Shown: positions 9,265 through 20,223, numbered from the stretch's first letter. The stretch is DNA of 64,000 nt from Croceibacterium_B sp963783195 (GCA_963783195.1 CAWAMV010000004.1:1612001-1676000), one strand, 5' to 3'. Notes: a model not told the origin generated them from the letters alone. Translations and numbers: made by a program.

Positions 9265-9821
9265 GCCGTGGCCCTCCGCGTCCGGCGGGAGAGGAAATCG
9301 GCGATCGCCTCCTGCCCCTGTGCGATGGCACCGGCGCAGACGCGCGGGTCCTGTTCGTAGTAGCTGCCCCAGGCGCCGGCTGCCGTGCCCAGGCGCCCCG
9401 GCTCGGCAGCGCCGAGGTCATGCAGCGCGATGCCGATGCGGCGGAACATCCGCCGCAGGGGGGCGGTGAGGGTAGCCACCACGACTTCGCCGCCGGCCCC
9501 GAGGTCGTTTGCCGCCGCGCCCCACAGGTCGATCATCGCCATGGCGTTGGTCGAAGCGAGATTGCCGATTTCGATGATCGCCTGGCGGGCCACCGGTCGC
9601 CCGAAGGCGTCGGACACTGCCTGCTCTACCGGCGCGTCGAGATAGGCCTCGAGGAACAGGGGCTCGGCCCCCGCGCGGCGATAGCCCAGTGCCGCACCCG
9701 CCGGACAAACCAGGTACGTGCCGAAACCGGCCGCACCTTCGGTCCCGTAGTGCCGCCGGAAGACCCGGTCCACGAACTCGCGTGCCGGGCCCCTGTCGAA
9801 AGATTGTTTGCCACCGTCCAT
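9261..9821 (-). CDS. Thermostable-hemolysin family protein
   Basis: 186 residues from ATG 9821; a TTG at 9830 is also in frame. It resembles the family named after the Vibrio thermostable hemolysin: AEPLFLEAYLDAPVEQAV, then ARQAIIEIGNLASTNAM, then LRRMFRRIGIALHDLG. The family name is historical; no signal peptide or pore-forming features are visible here, and a small-molecule acyl-transfer-like role is an inference from operon partners. It is the first gene of a run of overlapping genes (ligase, diiron protein, SDR, TPR, methyltransferase). The gene lies just downstream of the pepO terminator, so it probably has its own promoter between 9822 and 9860. Confidence 0.72.
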   Translation of the reverse strand: MDGGKQSFDRGPAREFVDRVFRRHYGTEGAAGFGTYLVCPAGAALGYRRAGAEPLFLEAYLDAPVEQAVSDAFGRPVARQAIIEIGNLASTNAMAMIDLWGAAANDLGAGGEVVVATLTAPLRRMFRRIGIALHDLGAAEPGRLGTAAGAWGSYYEQDPRVCAGAIAQGQEAIADFLSRRTRRATA

Positions 9822-9860
9822 GCTCTCCAAGACGGCACGGGTGACTCGGGTCCGGAGTTG

Positions 9861-9908
9861 GGCGGGAAAAAATTTTGGCCCGGCGTGCGAAGAGCGCGCC
9901 GGGCCAAA
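9861..9908 (-). terminator. Rho-independent terminator of the PepO-type gene
   Basis: An 11-base perfect stem (9875-9885 paired with 9897-9907, arm TTGGCCCGGCG) is followed on the minus strand by a run of T (plus-strand AAAAAA at 9867-9872). It lies 22 bases past the peptidase stop. Confidence 0.88.
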
Positions 9909-9929
9909 GGGGGTGCACTTGGCTGTCTG

Positions 9930-11972
9930 CTACCAGATGTGCACGCGCTTTTCGGGCGGAATGTACATCGAGTCGCCGGGCTTGACGCCGAAGGCGTCGT
10001 ACCACGCATCGATGTTGCGCAGCGGACCGATGATGCGGAACCTCGCCGGGCTGTGGGGGTCGGCGGTGATCTGGCTGCGCAGCGCGTCCTCACGCGTCTT
10101 GTCGCGCCAGACCTGCGCGAAACCGAGGAAAAAGCGCTGGTCGCCGCTCAGGCCACCGATCACCGGCGCTTCCTTGCCGTTCAGCGAGCGGTGATAGGCG
10201 TCGAGCGCAATGTGCAGGCCCGCGAGATCGGCGATGTTCTCGCCCATCGTCAGGTCGGGATTGACGAACGCGCCGGGGACCGCCTCGTACTTGGCGAACT
10301 GGGCACCGTACTTCTCGGCCTCGGCGTCGAACCGCTCTGCGTCGGCCTGGGTCCACCAGTCGCGGATGCGTCCTTCGGCGTCGATCTTGCGGCCCTGATC
10401 GTCGAAGCTGTGGCTGATCTCGTGGCCGATCACCACGCCGATGCCGCCATAGTTGATCGCGTCATCCGCGGCAGGGTCGAAGAAGGGAGGCTGCAGGATC
10501 GCGGCCGGGAAGACGATCTCGTTGAGCTGGCCGCCGTTGTAGGCGTTGACCGTCTGGGGAACCATGTGCCACTCCTTGCGGTCGACCGGCCCAGCGAGCT
10601 TGCTCATCGCGTAAGCGGTGTTGAAAGCGGTCGCCTGCGAGACGTTGCCGTACAGATCGTCGGGCTTCAGCGTCAGCGCGTCGTAATTGCGCCACTTGTC
10701 GGGATAGCCGACCATCACCAGCGTGTTCTCCAGCTTGGCGAGGGCGGCCTGCTTGGTCTCCGGACTCATCCAGCTGTTGCCGCGGATACGATCAGCCATC
10801 GCCAGCTTCAGGTTGGCGACCAGCTCTTCCATTTTGGCCTTGGCGATGGGGGGGAAGAACTTCTCGACATACTCCTGGCCAACCTGTTCACCGATCGAGC
10901 CGTTGAGCAGGGTGATGCCGCGCTTCCAGCGCTCGCGCTGCTGCGCTACGCCGCTCAGTTTGCTGGTAAATTCAAAGCGGCTATCAACCATCTTTTTGGT
11001 CAGATAGGGCGACGCCTGTTCGGCCACATGAAACGCCTGCCACAGCTTGAGCGTGTCCAGTGGGGTTGCCGCATAGAGCTTCGCCAGCCGCTGGATCGCC
11101 GTGTTCTCGTTGACGATCATCTTGTCCTGCGCCGGAAGGCCCAGGCCATCGAAATAGGCCGACCAGTCGAACTCCGGCGCATAGGCGGCAAGCTGCGCGG
11201 AAGAGTAGGGATTGTTCGTCAGGTCGATGTTGCGCCGGTCGGCTGCCGGCCAGCTAAGCTGCGCGACATAGGTCTCGAATTCCATGACCTTGGCCGCGGC
11301 CTCTTCGGGATTGGGCGTGCCAATCGCGCGGAACGTACGGACCATGTAATCGGAATATGCCTGCCGCTGCGGTGCAAAGCGCGGGTTCAGGTAATAGTCG
11401 CGTTCAGGCAGGCCGAGGCCGCTCTGAACCAGGTTCAGCACGGTGCGGGTCGGCGCGTCGGGGTCCACGTCGACATACTGATTGAAGATCGAAGTGCCGA
11501 ACGCTCCGTTGGTGTGGCCCATGTAACGGGCCATTTCGGCCTTGTCGGAAATGCCCCTGACCTTGGCGATATCCGCCATGAGGGGCGCGAGCCCGGCGCG
11601 CTCGACCGCTTTCTCGTCGGTAAAGCTGCGATAGAGCGCCGCGGTCTTTGATCCCGGCGCGGCGGCGGACACGATGTCCTTCATCTGGCCTTCGGTCCGG
11701 ATCGCCAGCACGTCGAACGAACTCATGCTCGCACGGTCGGACGGAATCTCGGTCCGGTCGAGCCATTTGCCGTTGGCATAGCGTTCGAAATCGCTGCCCG
11801 GGTTGGCCGTGGTATCGAGGCCGGTCAGGTCCAGGCCGTACTCGCCGAGCTCGGGGTGCCCGGTGACGACGATTTCGCTGTCGTCCTGCTGGTTCTGCGC
11901 GAAGGCGGGGGAGGCGGAAAGGGCGATGGCCAGGGCCGACGCGGTTGCGAGGCCGAGCTTGAAGCGGATCAT
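9930..11972 (-). CDS. M13-family zinc metallopeptidase (neprilysin/PepO-like)
   Basis: 680 residues, the normal length for the family. The signal peptide is MIRFKLGLATASALAIALS followed by ASPAFA. The catalytic zinc motif is HEISH within VIGHEISHSFDDQGRKID, the second motif is GENIADLAG, and the substrate-binding NAY motif appears as VNAYNGGQLNEIVFPA. The C-terminus is RVHIW, close to the conserved CxVW end but without the cysteine. It degrades oligopeptides, probably in the periplasm. It stands alone with its own terminator. Confidence 0.93.
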   Translation of the reverse strand: MIRFKLGLATASALAIALSASPAFAQNQQDDSEIVVTGHPELGEYGLDLTGLDTTANPGSDFERYANGKWLDRTEIPSDRASMSSFDVLAIRTEGQMKDIVSAAAPGSKTAALYRSFTDEKAVERAGLAPLMADIAKVRGISDKAEMARYMGHTNGAFGTSIFNQYVDVDPDAPTRTVLNLVQSGLGLPERDYYLNPRFAPQRQAYSDYMVRTFRAIGTPNPEEAAAKVMEFETYVAQLSWPAADRRNIDLTNNPYSSAQLAAYAPEFDWSAYFDGLGLPAQDKMIVNENTAIQRLAKLYAATPLDTLKLWQAFHVAEQASPYLTKKMVDSRFEFTSKLSGVAQQRERWKRGITLLNGSIGEQVGQEYVEKFFPPIAKAKMEELVANLKLAMADRIRGNSWMSPETKQAALAKLENTLVMVGYPDKWRNYDALTLKPDDLYGNVSQATAFNTAYAMSKLAGPVDRKEWHMVPQTVNAYNGGQLNEIVFPAAILQPPFFDPAADDAINYGGIGVVIGHEISHSFDDQGRKIDAEGRIRDWWTQADAERFDAEAEKYGAQFAKYEAVPGAFVNPDLTMGENIADLAGLHIALDAYHRSLNGKEAPVIGGLSGDQRFFLGFAQVWRDKTREDALRSQITADPHSPARFRIIGPLRNIDAWYDAFGVKPGDSMYIPPEKRVHIW

Positions 11973-12119
11973 GAATGTCCCTGTTTTTCGAATTGGTGCG
12001 GCCGCAGGCCGACGGAAAGATGGGCGAAAACAGGTTTCTAGGGCAACCTACATGATCGCTCGATGAATTGCCCTCAGGGGCCGACGAACTGCGGCGGCCT
12101 GTTTGACTGCCCATACAGA

Positions 12120-12150
12120 TCGGCCGCGGCGGGGTTACCGCCGCGGCCGA
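12120..12150 (-). terminator. Strong hairpin downstream of the DUF3618 operon
   Basis: A perfect 13-base inverted repeat (12120-12132 with 12138-12150, arm TCGGCCGCGGCGG, 5-base loop) lies 23 bases past the stop of the gene at 12174. No T-run follows, so it may be a transcript-stabilising hairpin instead of a true intrinsic terminator. Confidence 0.6.
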
Positions 12151-12173
12151 CCGGGGGGGCTGGGCCCCGCGCG

Positions 12174-13085
12174 TCAGGCGGTTTCGTACGTCTGGGCGCG
12201 CGTGTTCTGGTTACGGCCGCCGCCGTCGGACTTGCCGGCATCGCGCATCTCGCGGTCGGCCTTGTCGACCATCTCGTCCTTCTTGTCGCGGGCGCGGTCG
12301 AGCCCTTCGCCGGCCTTTTGGCGCGCGGTGTCGATCGCGTCGGCACCATATTCGCCGAGGTATTCCTCCTCGGTCCGCGTGGCCGGGAAGGCAGCGCCGG
12401 CCATGGCTCCGGCGATCGCCGCGGCGAGGCCGCCGATCAGCGGGTTCTCGCGATAGGCACGCTCGGCCTTGCCGACGAGGCGATTGGCGCTGTCACCTGT
12501 GCGGCCGCCAAGGTCGCGCGCACGGCCGCCGAATTCGCGGGCCTTTTGCGCAACCCGGTCGCGCTGTTCGCGCAGGCCGTCGGTCGCATCGTCGAGCCGC
12601 TTGCGGAACGAATTCTCGTCCTCGTCATGGCGCTGCTCGATCAGCAGGAAGGTCGCGCGGGCGCAGTCGCGGCGCCGGCGATAGGTGTCCTGGTCCTCGC
12701 CTTCGCGCGGTTCGACGCCCTTCATGTGCTCGACGTAATTGCGATGGTGGGCGTGATCCCACTCGTCGCCGGGCGCGGGTTCGTCGCCGAACTTGTCGGT
12801 GAAGGTCTTTGCCCGCGCATCGCTGTCGCTCACCAGCCACAGGCCGCCAACGGCGATCATGCCCAGGGCGATGGGATTGCGCCGCGCCTGGTCGAGCACA
12901 TAGCGCGCGTCGATCCCGTTCTCGTCTGCCTTATCGAGCACCGCGTCGAACATGTTGCGCGCCGTGAATTGTTCGCCGATGCGATCGGCGGTGCGGCTCA
13001 TGTCGTGCTGGGTGCGGCGGATTTCGCTTTCGATTTCTGCCGGGTCACGGGTGTCGTGCCGGCTCTTGGTGTCGGAATGTGTCAT
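12174..13085 (-). CDS. DUF3618-type membrane-associated protein
   Basis: 303 residues. The N-terminus carries the DUF3618 pattern (AEIESEIRRTQHDMSRTADR). One hydrophobic segment near residues 70-85 (NPIALGMIAVGGLWLVS) and a second near residues 215-235 (NPLIGGLAAAIAGAMAGAAF) are separated by a long charged helical region rich in Arg, Asp and Glu. The C-terminus is hydrophilic and low in complexity. The start overlaps the holin-X-like gene by 4 bases. Such trios occur in alphaproteobacteria as envelope or stress-induced genes; the exact function is unknown. Confidence 0.75.
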   Translation of the reverse strand: MTHSDTKSRHDTRDPAEIESEIRRTQHDMSRTADRIGEQFTARNMFDAVLDKADENGIDARYVLDQARRNPIALGMIAVGGLWLVSDSDARAKTFTDKFGDEPAPGDEWDHAHHRNYVEHMKGVEPREGEDQDTYRRRRDCARATFLLIEQRHDEDENSFRKRLDDATDGLREQRDRVAQKAREFGGRARDLGGRTGDSANRLVGKAERAYRENPLIGGLAAAIAGAMAGAAFPATRTEEEYLGEYGADAIDTARQKAGEGLDRARDKKDEMVDKADREMRDAGKSDGGGRNQNTRAQTYETA

Positions 13086-13558
13086 AGGGTCTTCCTCGAG
13101 GAATTGGTCATGTTGCCGGTTACTGCATCGGGCGTGTCTTCAGCCGTGCGGATGGTGCGATCCGGCTTGAGATTGGCGGTCCGCATCTTGGACTTGCCGC
13201 TCGAATACATGATCGCGGCCACGATCAGGGTGATAACGCCGACGATCAGCGTGCCGAGCCAGACGTTCTCGATCCAGTCGCCGACCAGGTAGGCAAGGCC
13301 CATCAGCGTCACGCCGAGGCCGGAGATGCCGACCACGGCCGCGCCGGCGAGCGCGCCGACGGCCTGTTTGACGTCGGTCGTCGCCTCGCGCACTTCGGCC
13401 TGCATCAGGCTGACCTGCTCTTCGGCGAGGTGGGCGCCCTGGCGGGTCAGCCTGCTGACCAGGTCGACCAGGTTGTCGTCCGCCGGCGTCGCGGTGCGCA
13501 CGCGGCGGCCCGGCGGCTCGGTAACGGGCGGTTCGGAAATTCGTGTCTGGTCGTTCAT
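13082..13558 (-). CDS. Phage-holin superfamily III (holin-X) membrane protein
   Basis: 158 residues. A helical amphipathic region (NLVDLVSRLTRQGAHLAEEQ) is followed by two membrane segments near residues 68-92 (GALAGAAVVGISGLGVTLMG) and 97-117 (VWLGTLIVGVITLIVAAIMY). This is the layout of the holin-X family, which despite its name is usually chromosomal and not part of a prophage. No other phage gene is nearby. Overlaps of 4 bases with both neighbours indicate one operon. Confidence 0.8.
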   Translation of the reverse strand: MNDQTRISEPPVTEPPGRRVRTATPADDNLVDLVSRLTRQGAHLAEEQVSLMQAEVREATTDVKQAVGALAGAAVVGISGLGVTLMGLAYLVGDWIENVWLGTLIVGVITLIVAAIMYSSGKSKMRTANLKPDRTIRTAEDTPDAVTGNMTNSSRKTL

Positions 13559-14145
13559 CGCACCATCTCCCCGGTGGTCGAGGCGCGCGGATCGGTTGCG
13601 GTTGCGGTCGCGTCATAGCGCTGCTGCGCCGTGCGCGTCGCACCATCGAAGCGGCTGCCGTTCGTGCGATCCCAGTCGCTCGAACGCTGGCCCATCTGGC
13701 CCTCGTCCGAATGCTCGTGGCTGTAATCGGCCCCGGCACGCAGGAAGCGCGCGGCGGCAAAGCCGGCGGCGGCGGACGCGGCGAGGAAGCTGGTCGGATG
13801 TTCGCGGGCGAAGCGGGTCAGGTCGCGGCCCATCTGGTCGGGGCTGCGACCGTCGATCTTGCCGGCCATCCGGTCGATACCCTTGGCGGTCTCGCGGAAG
13901 GCGGAGGCGAGCCAGGCAGGCGCGTCATTGTCCTGGTCGAGGTCGCCGGCGGCGGTCTGCAGCGCGTCCGAGGTCGATCGCGCCGCACGCGTCGCCTGCG
14001 ACTTGCGCTTGTCGGCCTCCTGGCTGGCGCGGTCCTTGGCGGTTTCCTTCAGCCTGTCGGCATCGGCCTTCAGTTCCTGCTTGGTTTCGGAACCGGAAGC
14101 ACCCGACGCGGACTGGCCGGAACGAGTCATTTCGGCTGTCGTCAT
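13555..14145 (-). CDS. Hydrophilic helical protein, first gene of the stress-like operon
   Basis: 196 residues. Residues 20-70 are rich in Lys, Glu, Ala and Asp and look like a coiled coil or DUF883-like helix (ETKQELKADADRLKETAKDR). A short hydrophobic patch (PTSFLAASAAAGFAAARFLR) near residue 125 could insert in the membrane. The C-terminus is polar. The ATG is preceded by AGGAG on the minus strand. It heads the operon with the holin-X and DUF3618 genes; the pattern resembles nutrient-deprivation-induced proteins, but that is an inference. Confidence 0.72.
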   Translation of the reverse strand: MTTAEMTRSGQSASGASGSETKQELKADADRLKETAKDRASQEADKRKSQATRAARSTSDALQTAAGDLDQDNDAPAWLASAFRETAKGIDRMAGKIDGRSPDQMGRDLTRFAREHPTSFLAASAAAGFAAARFLRAGADYSHEHSDEGQMGQRSSDWDRTNGSRFDGATRTAQQRYDATATATDPRASTTGEMVR

Positions 14146-14237
14146 GGTGATCTCCTGTTTGGTTTGCAGTCACTTAACCAAGCGGGAGAGCGCGTTAGTG
14201 TTCCGAGAAAGTCGCCCCGCGGCGGCGAGGCGAGGCC

Positions 14238-14261
14238 GGGGCGGGGCGGGGCGGGGCGGGG
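14238..14261 (+). repeat. (GGGGC)4-GGGG tract, G-quadruplex-like
   Basis: Five runs of four G are separated by single C on the plus strand in the 161-base gap between the stress operon start and the restriction-gene remnant. It fits the G4 consensus perfectly and is a pentanucleotide microsatellite. It lies about 95 bases upstream of the first gene of the minus-strand operon, on the template side for that transcript. Confidence 0.85.
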
Positions 14262-14306
14262 AGGAGGAGTCGGCGTCCCTCCGATCTTCGGTGTTGCGCT
14301 GCTACC

Positions 14307-15088
14307 TTATGCGCCAGACTTCTTCGCCTTGCGCGCCACGCGCTTGTTCTGTTTCGCGGCGTCGGACAGCGGGTTCACCAGTTTCTCGTAGAGGCCGAAC
14401 AGGTGCTCGACCCGGTCGCGGTCGCTTTCGAACGGGGCGCGGCGGTAGAGACGGTCGACCGGGGCATCGAGCGCGGTGTGCGCCTTGCGCAAATTCGCGG
14501 GCATCGTGCCGGGATCGTATAGATCGGCAAGGCTCGAGGTCGGATGCGCGGCGCGCGCGTCAAGCACGGCCTGAGCCACTTCTTCAATCCGGTTGCGCTG
14601 CGCGGGTGTCTCATCGGGCCAGTGACGGCTTCTTGACGCTCGAAGTTCACTCGCTGGCCAAGCATAAAATCGAACGCCTGGACATGTTTGTAGAGGTCGT
14701 GGAGTTTGAACTTCAGCTCCTTGCCCGTTTCCAGATCGAGCAATCGCCAGTTCTGGTAGTCCCACGTGAGGACGAAGCGAGGCTGCTCTGTCTGATGCAC
14801 CCCCTCCAGGTAATCGAGCGCCTGTCCTTGATCTCGGTCGAGATCGAGCCGCCCGCTTTTCAGCTCGATGAGCAGCGTGCCTGGCCAGAACAGGTCGATG
14901 AAACCGTGCTTCTGGCGCAGAAGGTCGAGGCGCTTCTCGTAGATTGCGACCTGCCGCCGCTTCATGCCGAAAATATCGAAGAAGGCGTTGTAGAAGGTTT
15001 GCGTTTCGGCGCGCTCGCGCGTCTCCTCCTTGAACTCGTCGCTGAACGCCTTGGCGCGTCGTGCGATTTCGTCCCAGCCTAGCCTCAA
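14307..15088 (-). pseudogene. Remnant of an MmeI-like DNA methyltransferase/restriction gene, centre deleted
   Basis: The N-terminal 160 residues (from ATG 15088) match the start of large MmeI-type class I DNA methyltransferases: WDEIARRAKAFSDEFKEETR, QTFYNAFFDIFGMKRRQVA, GFIDLFWPGTLLIELKSGR. After VNFERQEAV (near 14630) the frame becomes meaningless, while another frame opens with HWPDETPAQRNRIEEVAQAV, ADLYDPGTMP and HLFGLYEKLVNP, the known C-terminus of the same family. About 600 or more central residues, including the SAM-binding and NPPY catalytic parts, are gone. This is a deletion relic and cannot be catalytic. Confidence 0.82.
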
Positions 15089-15213
15089 CGAAAGACCCTC
15101 CCTTCGCCCCCATCTTCAACAATCCCAACCGCTTGCCAAGTTGCAAATCCAGCATCGTCCCCCACATCTCCCTCGCGCGCGTGGCCTGCCCCTTGTGCCA
15201 TCTTGACCAACCC

Positions 15214-15228
15214 GAACATTTACGGAAC
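15214..15228. promoter_or_regulatory. LexA box (SOS operator) of uvrA
   Basis: GAACATTTACGGAAC, which on the other strand is GTTC-N7-GTTC, the alphaproteobacterial LexA site. It ends 11 bases before the uvrA ATG. Confidence 0.88.
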
Positions 15229-15239
15229 ATCGCCGCTCT

Positions 15240-18215
<2,976 letters not shown>

Positions 18216-18282
18216 AGAGCGAGAATGGAACCGCCTTGGATATAGTTAGGTCGAATACTGTGGAAACTCGTCAATAGGCTCT

Positions 18283-18297
18283 GTTCCCATGATGTTC
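18283..18297. promoter_or_regulatory. Putative LexA box of the ubiquitin-like operon
   Basis: GTTCCCATGATGTTC fits GTTC-N7-GTTC and shares GTTCC-N5-TGTTC with the boxes of uvrA (read on its other strand) and recA in this window. It ends 31 bases before the ATG of the ubiquitin-like gene, after the uvrA stop at 18215. Confidence 0.72.
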
Positions 18298-18328
18298 CTT
18301 GCGCTATATGACGGCCAAGGAGGTAACT

Positions 18329-18583
18329 ATGCCGAACGAACATGCCAATCCGAATGCCGACACTCTAGAAATCGTCGTTAACGGGCAGCAGCAGCGCGTG
18401 CCCAAGGGCGACATCTGCCACGCAGACCTCGTGAGGATTGCGTTCGGGGTCGAGGGCGAGGCTGGCGAAACTTACACGGTCACGTACGAGGACGGTAACA
18501 AGTCGGATGTCCTGCCATTCGGTGCATGCATCAAGGTCAAGAAGGACATGATTTTTGATGTCATCGCTACCGGCATGTCCTGA
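18329..18583 (+). CDS. Bacterial ubiquitin-like protein (multiubiquitin-type, single domain)
   Basis: 84 residues with a strong AAGGAGGT ribosome site at 18317-18324, four bases before the ATG. After a 17-residue polar leader comes a beta-grasp-like domain: LEIVVNGQQQRVPKGDICHA, then DLVRIAFGVEG, then YTVTYEDGNKSDVLPFG, ending IKVKKDMIFDVIATGMS. The GxxVKVKxxMxFxVxxTxxS ending is typical of the multiubiquitin family found in prokaryotic E1-containing operons. There is one domain copy and no C-terminal Gly-Gly. It is followed by an E1-like gene and a DUF6527-like gene. Base composition is clearly lower in GC than uvrA, pointing to transfer. The frame is intact. Confidence 0.78.
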   Translation: MPNEHANPNADTLEIVVNGQQQRVPKGDICHADLVRIAFGVEGEAGETYTVTYEDGNKSDVLPFGACIKVKKDMIFDVIATGMS

Positions 18584-18593
18584 CGGAGCTTGC

Positions 18594-19755
18594 ATGCCAT
18601 TGCGGCTGTCGGGATCAAATTTACGATTGCCGACAATAAGATCATCGTCCCCGTTCCTTTCTTGGGGAGCGACGGTCAAGCGCATCGAGGATATCTTGTA
18701 GACCCTATCAACTCGTTAGGAAACGGGGAAATTGGGTTGCCATCTAATCACCAGATGTATTTCGCGGGTGGCACACCGCATCAACTCAGTGGGAAGTTAA
18801 TGTTGCCAATCCTCGGTGAGGGTGCGGGCAACAACTACCCTATGTTTGACTGCATCGTCGCTGATTACTATTTTTCTCATAAGATCAAGTCAGGCGGTGA
18901 GAACCGGGAATATACCTCTCTTGGAGAGAAGGTTATTCAATACTTCAAAGTGATTTCTGGTCCTGCGGAGCATAAATTCCCAGGATCAATAGAGGCGATG
19001 ACGGACGTGGACGTTGGTCAAGGATTTGGGTCACCCTTCAAATTTCCAGATTTCGCACTCGGCCGCTGCGGGCTTGGATAATCTCAATGTGCCGCTGCGC
19101 GGTTTGACCGTTGCGCTGGTCGGAGTGGGCGGAACCGGGTCATACATACTGGATTTTCTTGTGAAGACACCGGTTAAGAGGATCAAGGTGTTTGAACTCG
19201 GATGTATATGAGGTCAAGAACTCGTTCAGATCACCTGGGACATCGCGATCTGATGAGTTTAACATTGCAAAGGTGGAAGTATACCAACGTCGATATTCAT
19301 CATTTCGTGAGGGAATGGATTTTTATAACACGAAGATAGACGCGTCGAATATAGAGCTTCTATCAGATAGCGATTTTATCTTCTTGTCTCTTGATAATGG
19401 CGCCTCTCGGAAAGAGCTGCAGGTCTGCTTGACGCGCGAGGGGCCACCTACATTGACGTGGGTCTTGGTCTAGAGCGCGGGGATGACGGGTTGTTCGGGA
19501 TGATTAGAACGACTTTCGTGTCACCCGAAAACTTACCCGGTCGTTGCGGAACAACACGCTCTGCCGTTTGCCAACGCCGCCCAGTAAGAGTATCTCACAA
19601 ATATTCAGATCGCGGAATGGAACGCGCTTAATGCGGCTATCGCGGTTATTCGATTTAAGAGCCACTTTGGATTCTACGCTGATGACTTGGGCTTTTTCCG
19701 TCACTTGATATCTAGCAGAAGGATGTCTTCGGTGGTGAGTAGCACGCGGAAGTGA
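18594..19755 (+). pseudogene. E1-like ThiF activating enzyme with N-terminal E2-like/DUF6791-like domain, multiply frameshifted
   Basis: Five single-base corrections (missing base near 18600; extra T near 19052; extra A near 19199; missing G near 19442; extra T near 19533) turn 1162 bases into a 386-residue reading frame, broken only by TAA at 19585. The N-terminal part (YLVDPINSLGNGEIGLPSNH, YFSHK, LGEKVIQYFKVISGPAEH) resembles the domain fused to E1s in these operons. Then comes the E1 nucleotide fold LRGLTVALVGVGGTGSYILD, DVYEVKNSFRSPGTS, SDFIFLSLDNGASRKE, YIDVGLGLERGDDGLFGMI and QIAEWNALNAAIAVIRFKS. GGAG at 18585 supports ATG 18594. It adenylates the ubiquitin-like tail if functional. It is either a recent pseudogene or a badly sequenced gene. 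Confidence 0.75.
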
Positions 19756-20150
19756 TCAGTAAACTGGTCCTTGAGAGGTGCGTCTATATTCCCTCGGAAA
19801 TCTCCGAAGGTGTTCTGTATTATAGCGAAAAATACCGTACTACATCACACTTGTGCGCATGTGGGTGTGGCAACAAGGTTGTGCTATCAGTTAAACCGCA
19901 GGACTGGGCTATCGAAGTTCAAGGGGACCGGGTTACGGCCCGTCTGTCTGGGAATTGGCTATTTCCCTGCAGGTCCCACTATTTCATACGAGATGGCGCG
20001 ATAATCTGGCTCAAGCCCATGTCGACTTATGAAGTTTCGAAAAGCATCGAGAAAGACCGCGAGCATCGCGAGGCGTTCTTTGCAAAGAGGAGGTCTTGGG
20101 CGCGATTCTCCAAGTGGATTTCGTCCGTCATGGCGCGCCTTCGCAGGTAA
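19752..20150 (+). CDS. DUF6527-like protein of the ubiquitin-like operon
   Basis: 132 residues from GTG 19752, overlapping the E1 stop by 4 bases (GTGA), so the two were translationally coupled. The core has a Cys-rich knot CACGCGNK, then a beta-rich stretch, then CRSHYFIRDGAIIW, the typical SHFWIRDG-type signature of DUF6527. The C-terminal 35 residues are basic (KRRSWARFSKWISS). Proteins of this family accompany multiubiquitin and ThiF genes. The Cys and His residues could bind zinc or serve as peptidase residues; the sequence alone does not decide. The frame is intact, unlike that of E1. Confidence 0.72.
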   Translation: MISKLVLERCVYIPSEISEGVLYYSEKYRTTSHLCACGCGNKVVLSVKPQDWAIEVQGDRVTARLSGNWLFPCRSHYFIRDGAIIWLKPMSTYEVSKSIEKDREHREAFFAKRRSWARFSKWISSVMARLRR

Positions 20151-20223
20151 AGGAGTTCTCACCTCGTAAGGGGCTGCGTGAGGAATTCAGGGACAGTACA
20201 CTTAATTCGGAGAATGAAGCTTT

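Noticed and set aside
13082..13558. Holin annotation implying a prophage
   Set aside because: The holin-X family is chromosomal in many bacteria, and no phage structural, lysis or integrase genes are present.
14146..14215. GGAAC...GTT pair resembling an EcfG general-stress promoter
   Set aside because: The spacing of 21 bases is too long for the expected 16-17.
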